Part shown: in pieces, positions 33,367 to 43,553 of the stretch | How the letters are laid out: every line of letters starts with the position of its first letter | Numbering within the stretch: the stretch's first letter is position 1 | Source: an uncultured Pelagibacteraceae bacterium | Lineage (GTDB): Bacteria; Pseudomonadota; Alphaproteobacteria; Pelagibacterales; Pelagibacteraceae | Assembly: GCA_913045275.1 (NCBI GenBank) | Contig: CAJWPG010000006.1 | Location: forward strand, 1-53,058 | Reading direction: 5' to 3' | Length of the DNA: 53,058 bases | Program-made: the position numbers and the translations under genes | The notes under the pieces: model-generated | Databases searched by the model: none | Told to the model about the DNA's origin: nothing | Seen by the model: only the letters and a program-made list of their open reading frames with translations

Positions 33367-35025
33367 CTATATTCTCACTAAATTAATATTAGCTAAAGGT
33401 CTTTTTCCAGTCTTTTGTTTTGTAAATTTCCTACAAGTGCTTTTTAAAGCATCTATTAAATTAGTTTCTTGTTTTTTATTGTTTAAAGAAAATGCTTTAA
33501 CGGTTTTTTCTATTTCATCTTCAAGGCCAATTTGAAATTCTTCTTTTTCATAAATTGGCAGACCTCTAAAAGTTAACAATGGTCTATTATGAATATTACC
33601 TTTTGGTGTAATTAAAATAGTTGCTTCGATAAATCCATTTGCTGCAACATTTTTCCTTTCTTTAATTGATTGTGAGTCTTCTTCAACACTTATTGATCCA
33701 TCGACATAAATTCTTCCATTTGGAGCTTTATCATAAACTTCGGGTTTTTTTCCTGGATATAATCTTACAATATCGCCATTCTCCACTTTAATTGGATAAG
33801 GAACTTGCATTTCTTTGGCAAAATTAATGTGTTCTAGCATATGTCTATGTTCACCATGAACGGGGATCACAGATTTTGGTTTTATCCAGTTATACATGTC
33901 CCTAAGATCTTCTCTATTTGGATGTCCAGAAACATGAATATAATCAGTTTCTTCGGATATAACTTCTATGCCTTCTTTAACTAATTGATTATGTAATTTG
34001 TAAAGTTTTTTCTCATTTCCAGGAATTATTTTTGAAGAAAAAATAACTGCATCACCCTTTTCAATAAACACGTCGGGGTGAGTATAATTTGATATTCTGT
34101 TCATAGCACCCATCGGCTCACCTTGGCTACCTGTACAAAGATAAACTATTTTATTCCTCGAAATATTTTTTGCATCTCTTGCATCTAAAGGTTCAATTAC
34201 ATTATTTAAGTATCCACATTGTTTTGCAGCTTTATATATTCTATGCATTGATCTACCAACTAAAACAATTTGTCTTCCAACTTTTTTAGCACAGTAGAAA
34301 ACCGATTCCATTCTCGCAACATTTGATGCGAATGATGTAACGATAACTCTTTTATTAAGTCTCTCCATAACTTTAAGCATATTTTTTCTTACATCTAATT
34401 CGGAGCCGGCTCTGCCCGCGCTAAATACATTGGTAGAGTCACAAATCATTGCGATCACTCCTTCTTTTCCAATTTCTTTAAGTCTTTTTGAATTAATATT
34501 TTCTCCTATTAATGGGTCTGGATCACATTTCCAATCTCCTGTGTGCAATATGTTGCCCACTGGAGTTTCTATTTTTAAACCATTGGGTTCTAAGATTGAA
34601 TGAGTCAGTGTTACAAATTCTATTTTAAAAGGATCTAAATTTAGAGTGCTATTTAAATCAACTATTTTTAAATAACCTGTTATATCAATTTTTTTTTCTT
34701 TAAATTTTTCACTTATTAAAACTGATGTAAAAGGAGTTGCGTACATTTTACATTTAAGTTTAGGCCAAATATGAGCTATTGCTCCAATATGATCTTCATG
34801 TGCATGAGTTAAAACTATCCCTAATAGATCATCTTTTTTATCAATTATAAATCCTGGATCGGGATATATTAAATCTATTCCTGGAATGCTATCATCTGCA
34901 AAAGTTACTCCTATATCAACTATAATCCATTTTTGATTTTCTAATTTTCCATAAGCAAACAAATTCATGTTCATGCCTATTTCTCCAGATCCACCTAATG
35001 GACAAAAAATTAGTTCTTCTTTCAT
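33367..35025 (-). CDS. rnj: Ribonuclease J
   Basis: RNase J is a metallo-beta-lactamase-fold ribonuclease with 5'-exo and endo activity, used for mRNA and rRNA maturation in alphaproteobacteria. The 552-residue protein has the metal-binding HAHEDH (His74, His76, Asp78, His79), HTGDWKCDPDP, CDSTNVFSAGRAGSE, the beta-CASP segment TSFASNVARMES, STGSQGEP-type CTGSQGEPMGAM, SGHPNREDL and PVHGEHRHMLEH. It ends the nuo-birA-coaX-rnj run; the coaX ATG-side gene is immediately upstream with no gap. Confidence 0.95.
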   Translation of the reverse strand: MKEELIFCPLGGSGEIGMNMNLFAYGKLENQKWIIVDIGVTFADDSIPGIDLIYPDPGFIIDKKDDLLGIVLTHAHEDHIGAIAHIWPKLKCKMYATPFTSVLISEKFKEKKIDITGYLKIVDLNSTLNLDPFKIEFVTLTHSILEPNGLKIETPVGNILHTGDWKCDPDPLIGENINSKRLKEIGKEGVIAMICDSTNVFSAGRAGSELDVRKNMLKVMERLNKRVIVTSFASNVARMESVFYCAKKVGRQIVLVGRSMHRIYKAAKQCGYLNNVIEPLDARDAKNISRNKIVYLCTGSQGEPMGAMNRISNYTHPDVFIEKGDAVIFSSKIIPGNEKKLYKLHNQLVKEGIEVISEETDYIHVSGHPNREDLRDMYNWIKPKSVIPVHGEHRHMLEHINFAKEMQVPYPIKVENGDIVRLYPGKKPEVYDKAPNGRIYVDGSISVEEDSQSIKERKNVAANGFIEATILITPKGNIHNRPLLTFRGLPIYEKEEFQIGLEDEIEKTVKAFSLNNKKQETNLIDALKSTCRKFTKQKTGKRPLANINLVRI

Positions 35026-35772
35026 TTATTTAGATAATACAGCAGCTTTTAATACACCGTTTATAGTTAAATCTTTTTTAATTATTGTCTTTCTTTTAAT
35101 TGAATTCTTGAACAAGTATGAATATCCGCCAGTTAGAATTATATTAAATGATTTACCGGTTTGTTTAATAATCATTTTAATAATATTGTCAATTAATCCA
35201 GAATAACCATGATAAAATCCAGCTCTAATTGCAGAAGAAGTGTTTTTTCCAATAACTCGTTTTATTTTTTTAAGTTTAATTTTAGGTATCAAAGATGCTT
35301 TGTCGGATAAAGTATTTAAAGATAATTTAACACCTGGTGCAAGAATACCACCAATATAATTATTTTTAATAACAACATCAAAATTTGTTGCAGTTCCAAA
35401 ATCAACAACAATAAAATTTCTTTTTTTATCAATAACTGATATAGCATTAGCTAATCTGTCTGAACCAATTTGGTTTTTATTTACTTTTATTTTTAATAAA
35501 TTGTTTAATTTTAATTTTTTCAATTCAATACATTTTATTTTTATCGACCGTTCAATAAATTTTTTAATATTTTTGTAGGCTATTGGTACAACAGAGCTAA
35601 TTAAAACTTTTTTTATTTTTGATTTATATTTTTTTATAAATTTAAGGTTTTTTGATAAATAGTTTTTATTTAATAAAATTGTTTTAAGACGTTTTTTTTT
35701 TATTAATTTCATATTTCTATTAAACAAACAGATTTTTACATCCGAGTTTCCTATATCTCCAATTAAATACAT
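35026..35772 (-). CDS. coaX: Type III pantothenate kinase
   Basis: CoaX phosphorylates pantothenate, the first step of coenzyme A synthesis. The ATG at 35772 gives a 248-residue protein starting MYLIGDIGNSDVKICLFN, with the family DxGN phosphate loop right at the N-terminus. An earlier in-frame ATG (35805) would add 11 Lys/Asn residues and overlap birA, so it is less likely. Other motifs are IGSDRLANAI, VVDFGTATNFDVV, GGILAPGVKLSLNTL and the C-terminal ILTGGYS. Location between birA and rnj is common in alphaproteobacteria. Confidence 0.93.
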   Translation of the reverse strand: MYLIGDIGNSDVKICLFNRNMKLIKKKRLKTILLNKNYLSKNLKFIKKYKSKIKKVLISSVVPIAYKNIKKFIERSIKIKCIELKKLKLNNLLKIKVNKNQIGSDRLANAISVIDKKRNFIVVDFGTATNFDVVIKNNYIGGILAPGVKLSLNTLSDKASLIPKIKLKKIKRVIGKNTSSAIRAGFYHGYSGLIDNIIKMIIKQTGKSFNIILTGGYSYLFKNSIKRKTIIKKDLTINGVLKAAVLSK

Positions 35773-35782
35773 TTTATTATTT

Positions 35783-36298
35783 TTAACCTTTGTATTTTTT
35801 TTCAAAATTTAATTTAATATTATTTATTATTTTTATTTTATTAATTTTTTTTTTACTATATTTATTTAAATAAGTTGTTGGGTAATTTAATATATTAGGA
35901 CTGCTAATTATATTGATTCCAATCCCTACAATCAGATATTTATGGTTATTTTGATATATTATTTCTTGCAAAATTCCACAAACTTTTTTTTTACCAATTA
36001 AAATATCATTTGGTAATTTAATATTTATTTTTTTTGTTACTTGATTTGAGATTATTTTTTTTAATATTGACAAATTTGTAGTAGTTATTTTTTTTAAAGA
36101 AAATTTACTATTAATTTGAAAAAAAATTGAAATAAATATGTTTCCTTTATTTGAGATCCACTTATTTGCTCTTTGGCCTTTTCCTTTAGTTTGAATTTCT
36201 GCTGATATTATTCCATTATCATTTCCACAGTTAATTAGTCTTATAGCTGTGTTATTAGTGCTTTTTACTTTTTTGTATAAGAATCTTTTTAGTTTCAT
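35783..36298 (-). CDS. birA: Biotin-[acetyl-CoA-carboxylase] ligase, minimal catalytic-domain form
   Basis: BirA attaches biotin to the carrier domain of biotin-dependent carboxylases. This protein has only 171 residues. There is no N-terminal helix-turn-helix, so it is no repressor, and the C-terminal SH3-like domain is missing or residual. Catalytic-domain motifs are VKSTNNTA, TKGKGQRANKW (biotin loop, residues 37-47; a variant of GRGRxGRxW), KLPNDILIGKKKVCGIL (variant of KWPND, with the catalytic Lys at about 105) and VGIGINI. It overlaps nuoN by one base. The family is secure, the reduction notable. Confidence 0.88.
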   Translation of the reverse strand: MKLKRFLYKKVKSTNNTAIRLINCGNDNGIISAEIQTKGKGQRANKWISNKGNIFISIFFQINSKFSLKKITTTNLSILKKIISNQVTKKINIKLPNDILIGKKKVCGILQEIIYQNNHKYLIVGIGINIISSPNILNYPTTYLNKYSKKKINKIKIINNIKLNFEKKYKG

Positions 36299-37713
36299 TA
36301 AATAATATTTATTTTAGAAATTATTTCAGTTAATCCGCTAGGATAGATAAAATAACCTATAATAAATATTGTAGATAAAATTAATGTTAATTTTAGTCCA
36401 ATATGATGATTTTTTTCATACATTTCTTTTTCTGGATCAAAGTAAATAATTTTAATTATTCTTAAGTAATAAAACGCAGCCACAACAGTTGATAGCAAAC
36501 CTATAACAGCAAGAAAATACATTGATTGTTCAACTACTGCCATAAAGATATAAAATTTTGCAAAAAAACCTGCAAGCGGTGGAATTCCTGCTAAAGAAAA
36601 AAGTATTACTAGCAATGAAAAAGCAAGTATTGGGTGGTTTTTTGATAATCCCGATAGATCTTCAATTTTTTCATAATAAATTTCATTTCGTCTAAGCATA
36701 AACAAGCAACTAAAAAATGCCAAATTCATCACAAGATAAATTGTCATATATGTTATTGAACTTTGAATTCCTGCATTAGTACCAACAGATAGGCCAGCTA
36801 AAGCGTATCCCATGTGTCCTATTGAACTATAGGCTACTAAACGTTTTAAATTAGTTTGACCAATTGCTGCTACAGCGCCAAATATCATTGATGCTATTGA
36901 CAAAAATATTATTATCATTTGCCATTGATCACTCATATTTGCAAAAGGCACATATAAAAATCTAATAAATACAGTTAATGCTGCTATTTTTGGAAGTATT
37001 GCAAAAAATATCGTCACAGAAGTTGGAGATCCTTGATAAACATCTGGAGCCCACATATGAAATGGTACTGCTGAAATTTTAAATGCTAGACCTACTAGAA
37101 TAAAAACAATACCAAATGTTAAACCATACTCTGTTTTGTTAGAATTAATTAATATTTCATTAAAATTAGTTGTTTCAGCAAAACCATAGACTAATGAACA
37201 TCCATACAATAATAATCCTGAAGATAGAGCACTTAAAATAAAGTATTTTAAACCTGACTCTGTTGATAATAAGTTATCTCTATTAAATGAAGCTAAAACA
37301 TAAAGAGCTAACGATTGAAGCTCCAAACCCATATAAAATACAATTAGATCATTGGAACTTATCATTACCATCATTCCTAGAATTGCACAAAGCACCAAAA
37401 CTGGATATTCTATTTTATTTATTTTGCTGATTTGTAGATATTTTGATGAAGTTAACATAACAAAAATTCCTGAAGCGATCATAATTATTTTCATAAAATT
37501 AGATAAATTATCTATTTTATAACTTTCATTAAATAATGAGATCTCGGAAATCGAATTTAAATTATACACAAAGGCTAAAAGAATAACCAAGCTTATAGTT
37601 GTTAAGTTATAAATTAATGAGGAACTTTTTTTTTTGAAAACTCCAATTATTAAAAATAACATTATTGCTATAGAAATAAAAATTTCCGGTAATATTAAAT
37701 TAAGATTTTCCAT
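36298..37713 (-). CDS. nuoN: NADH-quinone oxidoreductase subunit N
   Basis: NuoN is one of the three antiporter-like proton-pumping subunits of complex I. The 471-residue protein has about 14 hydrophobic helices. Family segments include YMGLELQSLALYVLASF with the functional glutamate, SGLKYFILSALSSGLLLYG, FKISAVPFHMWAPDVYQGSP (with Lys/His residues of the proton path) and LVAYSSIGHMGYALAG. It is the last nuo gene and overlaps nuoM by one base and birA by one base. Confidence 0.96.
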   Translation of the reverse strand: MENLNLILPEIFISIAIMLFLIIGVFKKKSSSLIYNLTTISLVILLAFVYNLNSISEISLFNESYKIDNLSNFMKIIMIASGIFVMLTSSKYLQISKINKIEYPVLVLCAILGMMVMISSNDLIVFYMGLELQSLALYVLASFNRDNLLSTESGLKYFILSALSSGLLLYGCSLVYGFAETTNFNEILINSNKTEYGLTFGIVFILVGLAFKISAVPFHMWAPDVYQGSPTSVTIFFAILPKIAALTVFIRFLYVPFANMSDQWQMIIIFLSIASMIFGAVAAIGQTNLKRLVAYSSIGHMGYALAGLSVGTNAGIQSSITYMTIYLVMNLAFFSCLFMLRRNEIYYEKIEDLSGLSKNHPILAFSLLVILFSLAGIPPLAGFFAKFYIFMAVVEQSMYFLAVIGLLSTVVAAFYYLRIIKIIYFDPEKEMYEKNHHIGLKLTLILSTIFIIGYFIYPSGLTEIISKINII

Positions 37714-39209
37714 TAATTTTTATATGCTAAATTGGTTTGGATATTTGTATTATATATATCTAAAAGATTTCCTACTGAGACTTCAATAGAATTAATTAAT
37801 GGTTCAGGATAAAAGCCAAAGAAAATTATAGGAATAACCAAACTAAAAAGAATTAAAATTTCAAATTTTTTTAAATCAATCATTGATTTTATTTCATTGT
37901 TTATTATTTCGCCAAAAATAATTCTTTTATAAAGCCATAACATATAAGCGGCTCCTAAAATAACGCCTAAACTAGCTATAGTAGCTACCAAAAAACTTTT
38001 CTTAAATGTTCCCATTAATATTAAGAATTCTCCAACAAAACCACTAGTGCCTGGGAGTCCAATAGCTCCTAATGTAAATACCATAAATACGATCGCATAT
38101 TTCGGCATTATTTGTACCAGGCCGCCATATTTATTAATTATTCTAGTATGATGTCTTTCATAAACAACTCCAACACATAAGAATAATGCCGCTGAAACAA
38201 GTCCATGACTAATCATTTGAAATATACTTCCTTCAATGCCTTGTTGAGTCATTGTAAATATTCCTAGTGTAACAAAACCCATATGTGCAACAGATGAATA
38301 TGCGATGAGTTTCTTCATATCTTCTTGCATTAAAGCTACTAAGGAAGTGTAAATTATTGCAACCAAACTCAAAAAATATATTAATGGTACAAAATAATCT
38401 GAAGCTAAAGGAAACAGTCCTAAAGAAAATCTAATGAATCCATAGCCAGCCATTTTAAGTAATATAGCTGCCAAAAGTACCGATCCTGCAGTTGGCGCTT
38501 CAACATGAGCATCGGGTAACCATGTGTGGACTGGCCACATAGGTGTTTTTACAGCAAATGAACTGAAGAAAGCTAACCATAATAAATTTTGATAATTCGA
38601 ATCTATTCCAATTTCATATAATTTTTCAACATCGGTTGTTCCTGTTATCCAATAAATGGAAATAATCGCAATTAACATTAAAACAGATCCCAACAAGGTA
38701 TATAAAAAAAATTTAAATGCTGAGTAAACTCGTCTTTCACCTCCCCATATACCAATAATTAAAAACATTGGTATTAAGCCTGCTTCAAAAAATAGATAAA
38801 ATACTATTAAATCGAGAGAACAAAAAACTCCTATCATAAATGTTTCCATTAACAATATAGCTATTAAAAAATCTTTTAATCTTTTTTTAATAGTAGCGTT
38901 TACAGAAATAATACAAATTGGAGTAATGAAAGTGGTTAAAATAATAAATAAAATAGAAATACCATCTATGCCAACTTTATAATCAACAAAACCTAACAGC
39001 CATTCTCTATTCTCAACAAATTGAAATTCAACTGAATTTTTGTCAAAAATATACCATAAGTAAATTGAAAGAATAAAATTTGCTATTGATATAAATAAAG
39101 AAAGGTATTTGCTTGCTTGATATTTTTCACTAGAAGATCTAACAAAAAAAATAAAGAGAGCTCCTATTGTTGGTAACAAAATTAATGATGATAAAATTGG
39201 AAAATTCAT
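37713..39209 (-). CDS. nuoM: NADH-quinone oxidoreductase subunit M
   Basis: NuoM is the second antiporter-like proton-pumping subunit of complex I. The 498-residue, 14-helix protein shows the conserved glutamate helix LIVFYLFFEAGLIPMFLIIGIWGG and AFKFFLYTLLGS. It also has the channel motifs KTPMWPVHTWLPDAHVEAPT and LIAYSSVAHMGF. It overlaps nuoL and nuoN by one base each (TAATG-type junctions), which suggests coupled translation of the pumping module. Confidence 0.97.
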   Translation of the reverse strand: MNFPILSSLILLPTIGALFIFFVRSSSEKYQASKYLSLFISIANFILSIYLWYIFDKNSVEFQFVENREWLLGFVDYKVGIDGISILFIILTTFITPICIISVNATIKKRLKDFLIAILLMETFMIGVFCSLDLIVFYLFFEAGLIPMFLIIGIWGGERRVYSAFKFFLYTLLGSVLMLIAIISIYWITGTTDVEKLYEIGIDSNYQNLLWLAFFSSFAVKTPMWPVHTWLPDAHVEAPTAGSVLLAAILLKMAGYGFIRFSLGLFPLASDYFVPLIYFLSLVAIIYTSLVALMQEDMKKLIAYSSVAHMGFVTLGIFTMTQQGIEGSIFQMISHGLVSAALFLCVGVVYERHHTRIINKYGGLVQIMPKYAIVFMVFTLGAIGLPGTSGFVGEFLILMGTFKKSFLVATIASLGVILGAAYMLWLYKRIIFGEIINNEIKSMIDLKKFEILILFSLVIPIIFFGFYPEPLINSIEVSVGNLLDIYNTNIQTNLAYKN

Positions 39210-41122
39210 TATTTCAGCAATAATAAAGTTAGAAGAATGGAAAAGCCTATAAGCATTACAAATGCATATTGATAAATGTACCCACTTTGAAATTTAACAG
39301 CTTTTAAAGAAAAATACTTAATTAGTTCTGATATGCCATCAGGTCCAAATTTGTCTATTATTGAAACATCAATTTTTTTCCAAAAAAAATAACCTATTTT
39401 TTTTGATGGTTTGACAAAAATATAGTCATAAAGTTCATCGAAGTACCATTTATTTTTTAAAAATAGATAAAGTGGTTTGTTTGAATTTACAATTGAATGA
39501 ACAATCTTTTTGTTTTTTATAAATAAGTAAAAAGCCAATGGTATAGATATAATAACTAAAACTGGTGTTAAAAACATAAACCAAATTGGAGGATGATCTT
39601 TGCTTAATGGAGCTAAAAATTTAATAGAACTAGACCAAAATTCATAAGAGGTTTCTTGACCAATAAACAAATCTTTAAATAAAATACCTGCAAAAATTGC
39701 ACCTAAAGCCAATATTATCAATGGCACAAGCATTACCATTGGGGACTCATGCACAGTATCTATTTTTATTTTTGAATTATTATAACTTCCATGAAATGTT
39801 TTAAATATTAACCTCCAAGAATAAATTGAAGTTAATAAAGCAGTAAAAACACCTATGCTGGACGCATACAATCCAAGATTATTTCCTCTTAAAAAAGCAA
39901 ATTCAATTATTGCATCTTTTGAATAAAAACCTGAAAGAAATGGAAACCCAGTTAAAGCTAGCGTTCCAATAATCATTAATGCATAAGTATAAGGTAGCTT
40001 TTTCCATACTCCACCCATTTGATTAATGTCTTGTTCATCATTAAATGAATGTATTACTGAACCAGATCCTAAAAATAATAAAGCTTTAAAAAAAGCATGT
40101 GTAAATAAATGAAACATAGCAACATTGTAAGCTCCAACTCCAGCCGCAAAAAACATGTATCCAAGTTGACTACATGTTGAATAAGCAATAATTTTTTTTA
40201 TATCTGTTTGTACCAAAGCAACACTAGCAGCAAAAAAAGCTGTAGCCATACCTACTATTGTTATTATTGATAATGCTAATTCTGAATATTCATAAATTGG
40301 AGAACATCTAACCACCAAAAAAACTCCAGCAGTTACCATTGTTGCGGCATGTATTAAAGCAGATACTGGTGTGGGACCTTCCATAGCATCAGGAAGCCAA
40401 GTATGAAGAAAAATCTGAGCAGATTTTCCCATGGCTCCTAGAAACAAAAGTAAACAAATCAAGTCAACAGCATTTATATTAATGCCTATGAAAACTAATT
40501 CTTTATCTAGTATCTCTGGAATTTTTTGAAAAACTTCATTGTAATTTACAGTTCCAAAAATGTAAAAAATTAAAAATATTCCTAAAGCAAAACCAAAATC
40601 TCCTACTCTATTAACTAGAAAAGCTTTTATAGCGGCTGCGTTAGCACTTTGTTTTTTAAACCAAAAACCAATTAAAAAATATGAACATAATCCAACACCT
40701 TCCCATCCAAAAAATAATTGAATAAAATTGTCTGAAGTTACTAAAGTTAACATGGCAAAAGTAAACAATGATAAATACGACATAAATCTAGGTTTATGAG
40801 AATCGTGAGACATATATCCAATTGAATAAATATGTACTAATGATGATATCATTGTAACCACTACCAGCATTACAGATGATAAAGCGTCTACATTAATAGA
40901 CCAATTTGCATTTAAAGATCCTGAATTAATCCAAGTTGCGATTATTAAATTATTAACATAACCCTCATTTACTACTTTATAAAAAATGACCAAAGAAAGT
41001 ATCGCAGAAATAGATACAAATAAACTTGTTAAGATTTGAGATATCTTATCTCCAATTAATTTTCCAAAAAAACCGGAAATAATAGAAGCAAACAAAGGTA
41101 AAAATAATATTAAATATTCCAT
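39209..41122 (-). CDS. nuoL: NADH-quinone oxidoreductase subunit L
   Basis: NuoL is the distal antiporter-like proton pump of complex I with the long lateral helix. The 637-residue protein is typical. Motifs are IQLFFGWEGVGLCSYFLIGFW (conserved Glu), KAFLVNRVGDFGFALG, GKSAQIFLHTWLPDAMEGPT, VSALIHAATMVTAGVFLV and IAYSTCSQLGYMF. The C-terminal ~100 residues contain the amphipathic connecting helix and a final membrane anchor (YAFVMLIGFSILLTLLLLK). It lies 1 bp after nuoK. Confidence 0.97.
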   Translation of the reverse strand: MEYLILFLPLFASIISGFFGKLIGDKISQILTSLFVSISAILSLVIFYKVVNEGYVNNLIIATWINSGSLNANWSINVDALSSVMLVVVTMISSLVHIYSIGYMSHDSHKPRFMSYLSLFTFAMLTLVTSDNFIQLFFGWEGVGLCSYFLIGFWFKKQSANAAAIKAFLVNRVGDFGFALGIFLIFYIFGTVNYNEVFQKIPEILDKELVFIGININAVDLICLLLFLGAMGKSAQIFLHTWLPDAMEGPTPVSALIHAATMVTAGVFLVVRCSPIYEYSELALSIITIVGMATAFFAASVALVQTDIKKIIAYSTCSQLGYMFFAAGVGAYNVAMFHLFTHAFFKALLFLGSGSVIHSFNDEQDINQMGGVWKKLPYTYALMIIGTLALTGFPFLSGFYSKDAIIEFAFLRGNNLGLYASSIGVFTALLTSIYSWRLIFKTFHGSYNNSKIKIDTVHESPMVMLVPLIILALGAIFAGILFKDLFIGQETSYEFWSSSIKFLAPLSKDHPPIWFMFLTPVLVIISIPLAFYLFIKNKKIVHSIVNSNKPLYLFLKNKWYFDELYDYIFVKPSKKIGYFFWKKIDVSIIDKFGPDGISELIKYFSLKAVKFQSGYIYQYAFVMLIGFSILLTLLLLK

Positions 41123-41123
41123 T

Positions 41124-41435
41124 CTATCCTTTTAGCTCGTGAATTTCTTCAACTCTTACTGTTCCTGAGTTTCTATAATAAACAACTATTATTGCTAAAC
41201 CAATAGCGGCCTCTGCAGCTGCAACTGTTAAAATAAATAGTGTAAAAATTTGTCCACTTAAATCATTAATAAAAATAGAAAATGACACTAAGTTTATATT
41301 TACTGCAAGAAGCATCAACTCAATGCTCATTAAAATTACAATTATATTTTTTCTGTTAAGAAAAATTCCAACTATACCTATAGTAAATATTATTGCGGCT
41401 AATGTTAAATAATGACCAAGACCAATGCTAAACAT
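41124..41435 (-). CDS. nuoK: NADH-quinone oxidoreductase subunit K
   Basis: This 103-residue, three-helix subunit contributes the E-channel glutamates that link quinone chemistry to proton pumping. Helix 2 contains [17 protein letters not shown] with one conserved Glu, and helix 3 contains [16 protein letters not shown] with the other. It overlaps nuoJ by 8 bp and precedes nuoL by one base. Confidence 0.96.
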   Translation of the reverse strand: MFSIGLGHYLTLAAIIFTIGIVGIFLNRKNIIVILMSIELMLLAVNINLVSFSIFINDLSGQIFTLFILTVAAAEAAIGLAIIVVYYRNSGTVRVEEIHELKG

Positions 41436-42060
41436 CTATTTTAATCCCTTTATTACTCTCTACTTCAACTAATTCTACACCATCTTTTTTTTCTCTAGAT
41501 ATCTGCTTAAAATAACTTTGTCTTCTTACTCCTGATCTTTCTCTAAAAGTTAATACAATTGCTCCTATCATGGCTACTAAAAGAATCATTCCAGACAATT
41601 GAAATAAGTGAATATAATCAGTGTAAATTACATTGCCTAATGATTGGGTATTAGTTATGGTTGAATTAATTTCAATGGAAATTGAATCAACCAAATCAGG
41701 TTTATATTTCCAACCACCAATAACAATAATTAACTCAAAAAATATAATTAAACTCACCAACAAACCTATTGGAATATGAGCGCTACTATCTCGAGAAGTA
41801 AACCATTCATTCTTTTGCTGGGCTACATTAAGCATCATAACTACAAATAAAAATAAAATAGCCACAGCTCCCACATAAACAATAAGCATTATCATGCCTA
41901 AAAATTCAGCACCAATCATAATGAATAAACAAGATATGCTTATAAAATCCAAAATCAAAAAGAAGACAGAATGGACTGTATTTTTTGACGCCACAACCAT
42001 AATGGCCGAGAAGATTGCTATAAAAGAAAAAATATAAAATATTATTGTATGCACTATCAT
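41428..42060 (-). CDS. nuoJ: NADH-quinone oxidoreductase subunit J
   Basis: NuoJ is a five-helix membrane subunit near the quinone cavity. I choose the ATG at 42060, giving 210 residues starting [19 protein letters not shown], 4 bp after the nuoI stop. An earlier in-frame ATG (42126) would overlap nuoI by 62 bp and add a polar segment out of keeping with the family. The conserved helix with the pi-bulge region is seen in [23 protein letters not shown]. The C-terminal tail is long and charged. It overlaps nuoK by 8 bp. Confidence 0.93.
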   Translation of the reverse strand: MIVHTIIFYIFSFIAIFSAIMVVASKNTVHSVFFLILDFISISCLFIMIGAEFLGMIMLIVYVGAVAILFLFVVMMLNVAQQKNEWFTSRDSSAHIPIGLLVSLIIFFELIIVIGGWKYKPDLVDSISIEINSTITNTQSLGNVIYTDYIHLFQLSGMILLVAMIGAIVLTFRERSGVRRQSYFKQISREKKDGVELVEVESNKGIKIDV

Positions 42061-42064
42061 ATAA

Positions 42065-42550
42065 TTATCTATGAGAACTGTCGGCATTAATGTTTGACGC
42101 CAAAACACTTTCCCATCTATCTCCATTTTCTAAAAGTTTTTCTTTATTATAATAAAGTTCTTCTCTTGTTTCTGTTGCAAATTCAAAATTTGGACTTTGT
42201 ACAATCGCATCTACTGGACATGCTTGTTCGCACAAACCACAATAAATACATTTAAGCATATCAATATCGTATCTAACAGCTTTTCTACTACCATCTTTTC
42301 TTTCTTTTGATTCTATAGTTATTGCTTGGGCTGGACAAATAGCTTCACACAATTTACAAGCAATACATCTTTCTTCTCCGTTTGGATATCTTCTTAGGGC
42401 ATGTTCTCCTCTTGATCTTGGACTTAAAGATCCCTTTTCAAAAGGATAATTAATTGTTTTTTTAGGCTTAAATGTTTCTTTAATAGCGATAACTAAACCT
42501 GACAAAAAATCTATCATAAACAAAGTTTTAAAAAATCTATATATATTCAT
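42065..42550 (-). CDS. nuoI: NADH-quinone oxidoreductase subunit I
   Basis: NuoI carries the two [4Fe-4S] clusters N6a and N6b that pass electrons from NuoG to NuoB. The 161-residue protein has two full ferredoxin motifs: Cys62, Cys65, Cys68 and Cys72 in [12 protein letters not shown], and Cys101, Cys104, Cys107 and Cys111 in [32 protein letters not shown] is a typical lead-in. An amphipathic helix at the N-terminus anchors it to the membrane. It is 1 bp after nuoH. Confidence 0.97.
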   Translation of the reverse strand: MNIYRFFKTLFMIDFLSGLVIAIKETFKPKKTINYPFEKGSLSPRSRGEHALRRYPNGEERCIACKLCEAICPAQAITIESKERKDGSRKAVRYDIDMLKCIYCGLCEQACPVDAIVQSPNFEFATETREELYYNKEKLLENGDRWESVLASNINADSSHR

Positions 42551-42551
42551 T

Positions 42552-43553
42552 TTATTTCACTGGTAATAAATCAAAGTACATTAAATAACTGGCTGTCAAG
42601 ACAACCCAAATTAAAGAGAATGGAAGAAAAATTTTCCATCCTAGTTTCATTAATTGATCGTATCTATATCTTGGCACTATAGCTTTCACTAAAGAAAACA
42701 GTACAAATAAAAATAATATTTTAAATATTAACCATAATGGACTTGGTATTACATTGAATGGAAATAGATCAATTGGTGACAACCATCCACCTAAAAATAA
42801 AATTGAACCCATTGCACACATAAGTAAAATGTTTGCGTATTCCCCTAACATAAACATTGTAAACATCATTCCAGAATATTCAGTTTGGTATCCAGCAACC
42901 AATTCAGCTTCAGCTTCTGGTAAATCAAAAGGAGGTCTATTAGTTTCTGCCAATGCCGAAATAAAAAAAATAACAAACATGGGAAACAAAGGAATAACGT
43001 ACCACAAATCTTTCTGGGCCATTACAATTTCATTCAAGTTTAACGAGCCAACACATAATAATACATTGATAATTATGATTCCTATTGAGACTTCATATGA
43101 AATCATTTGAGCTGCAGATCTTATGGAACCCAAAAAAGGATATTTTGAGTTTGAGGCCCAGCCTCCCATTATTATTCCGTACACTCCTAGTGATGAAACA
43201 GCAAAAAGATAAAGAATACCAACATTTATATTGGCTAAAACTAACGTTTCACTAAATGGTATTACCGCCCAAGCAACCAGTCCTAAAGTCATAGTTACAA
43301 TGGGAGCTAAAATAAAAATTATTTTATTTGAACTTGCTGGAATTATGATTTCTTTAAAAATATATTTTAATGCATCAGCAAAAGGTTGGAGTAAACCAAA
43401 AGGTCCAACAACATTTGGACCTCTTCTTTTTTGAACAAAAGCCCATATTCTTCTATCAAGCCAAACAATCATGGCTACAGATACTAAGACTGGTACCAGT
43501 AAAAATAAAATTTTATATATTTCAGATAGCAAAATTGTTAAATATTCTAACAT
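42552..43553 (-). CDS. nuoH: NADH-quinone oxidoreductase subunit H
   Basis: NuoH forms much of the quinone-binding chamber and links the peripheral arm to the pump. The 333-residue protein has about eight membrane helices. Conserved segments are [56 protein letters not shown] and [20 protein letters not shown] (acidic loop). It overlaps nuoG by one base. Confidence 0.97.
   Translation of the reverse strand: MLEYLTILLSEIYKILFLLVPVLVSVAMIVWLDRRIWAFVQKRRGPNVVGPFGLLQPFADALKYIFKEIIIPASSNKIIFILAPIVTMTLGLVAWAVIPFSETLVLANINVGILYLFAVSSLGVYGIIMGGWASNSKYPFLGSIRSAAQMISYEVSIGIIIINVLLCVGSLNLNEIVMAQKDLWYVIPLFPMFVIFFISALAETNRPPFDLPEAEAELVAGYQTEYSGMMFTMFMLGEYANILLMCAMGSILFLGGWLSPIDLFPFNVIPSPLWLIFKILFLFVLFSLVKAIVPRYRYDQLMKLGWKIFLPFSLIWVVLTASYLMYFDLLPVK

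Noticed and set aside
42754-43110. 118-residue open frame on the plus strand
   Set aside because: It is antisense to nuoH, a well-conserved gene; the translation has no membrane or domain pattern that makes sense.
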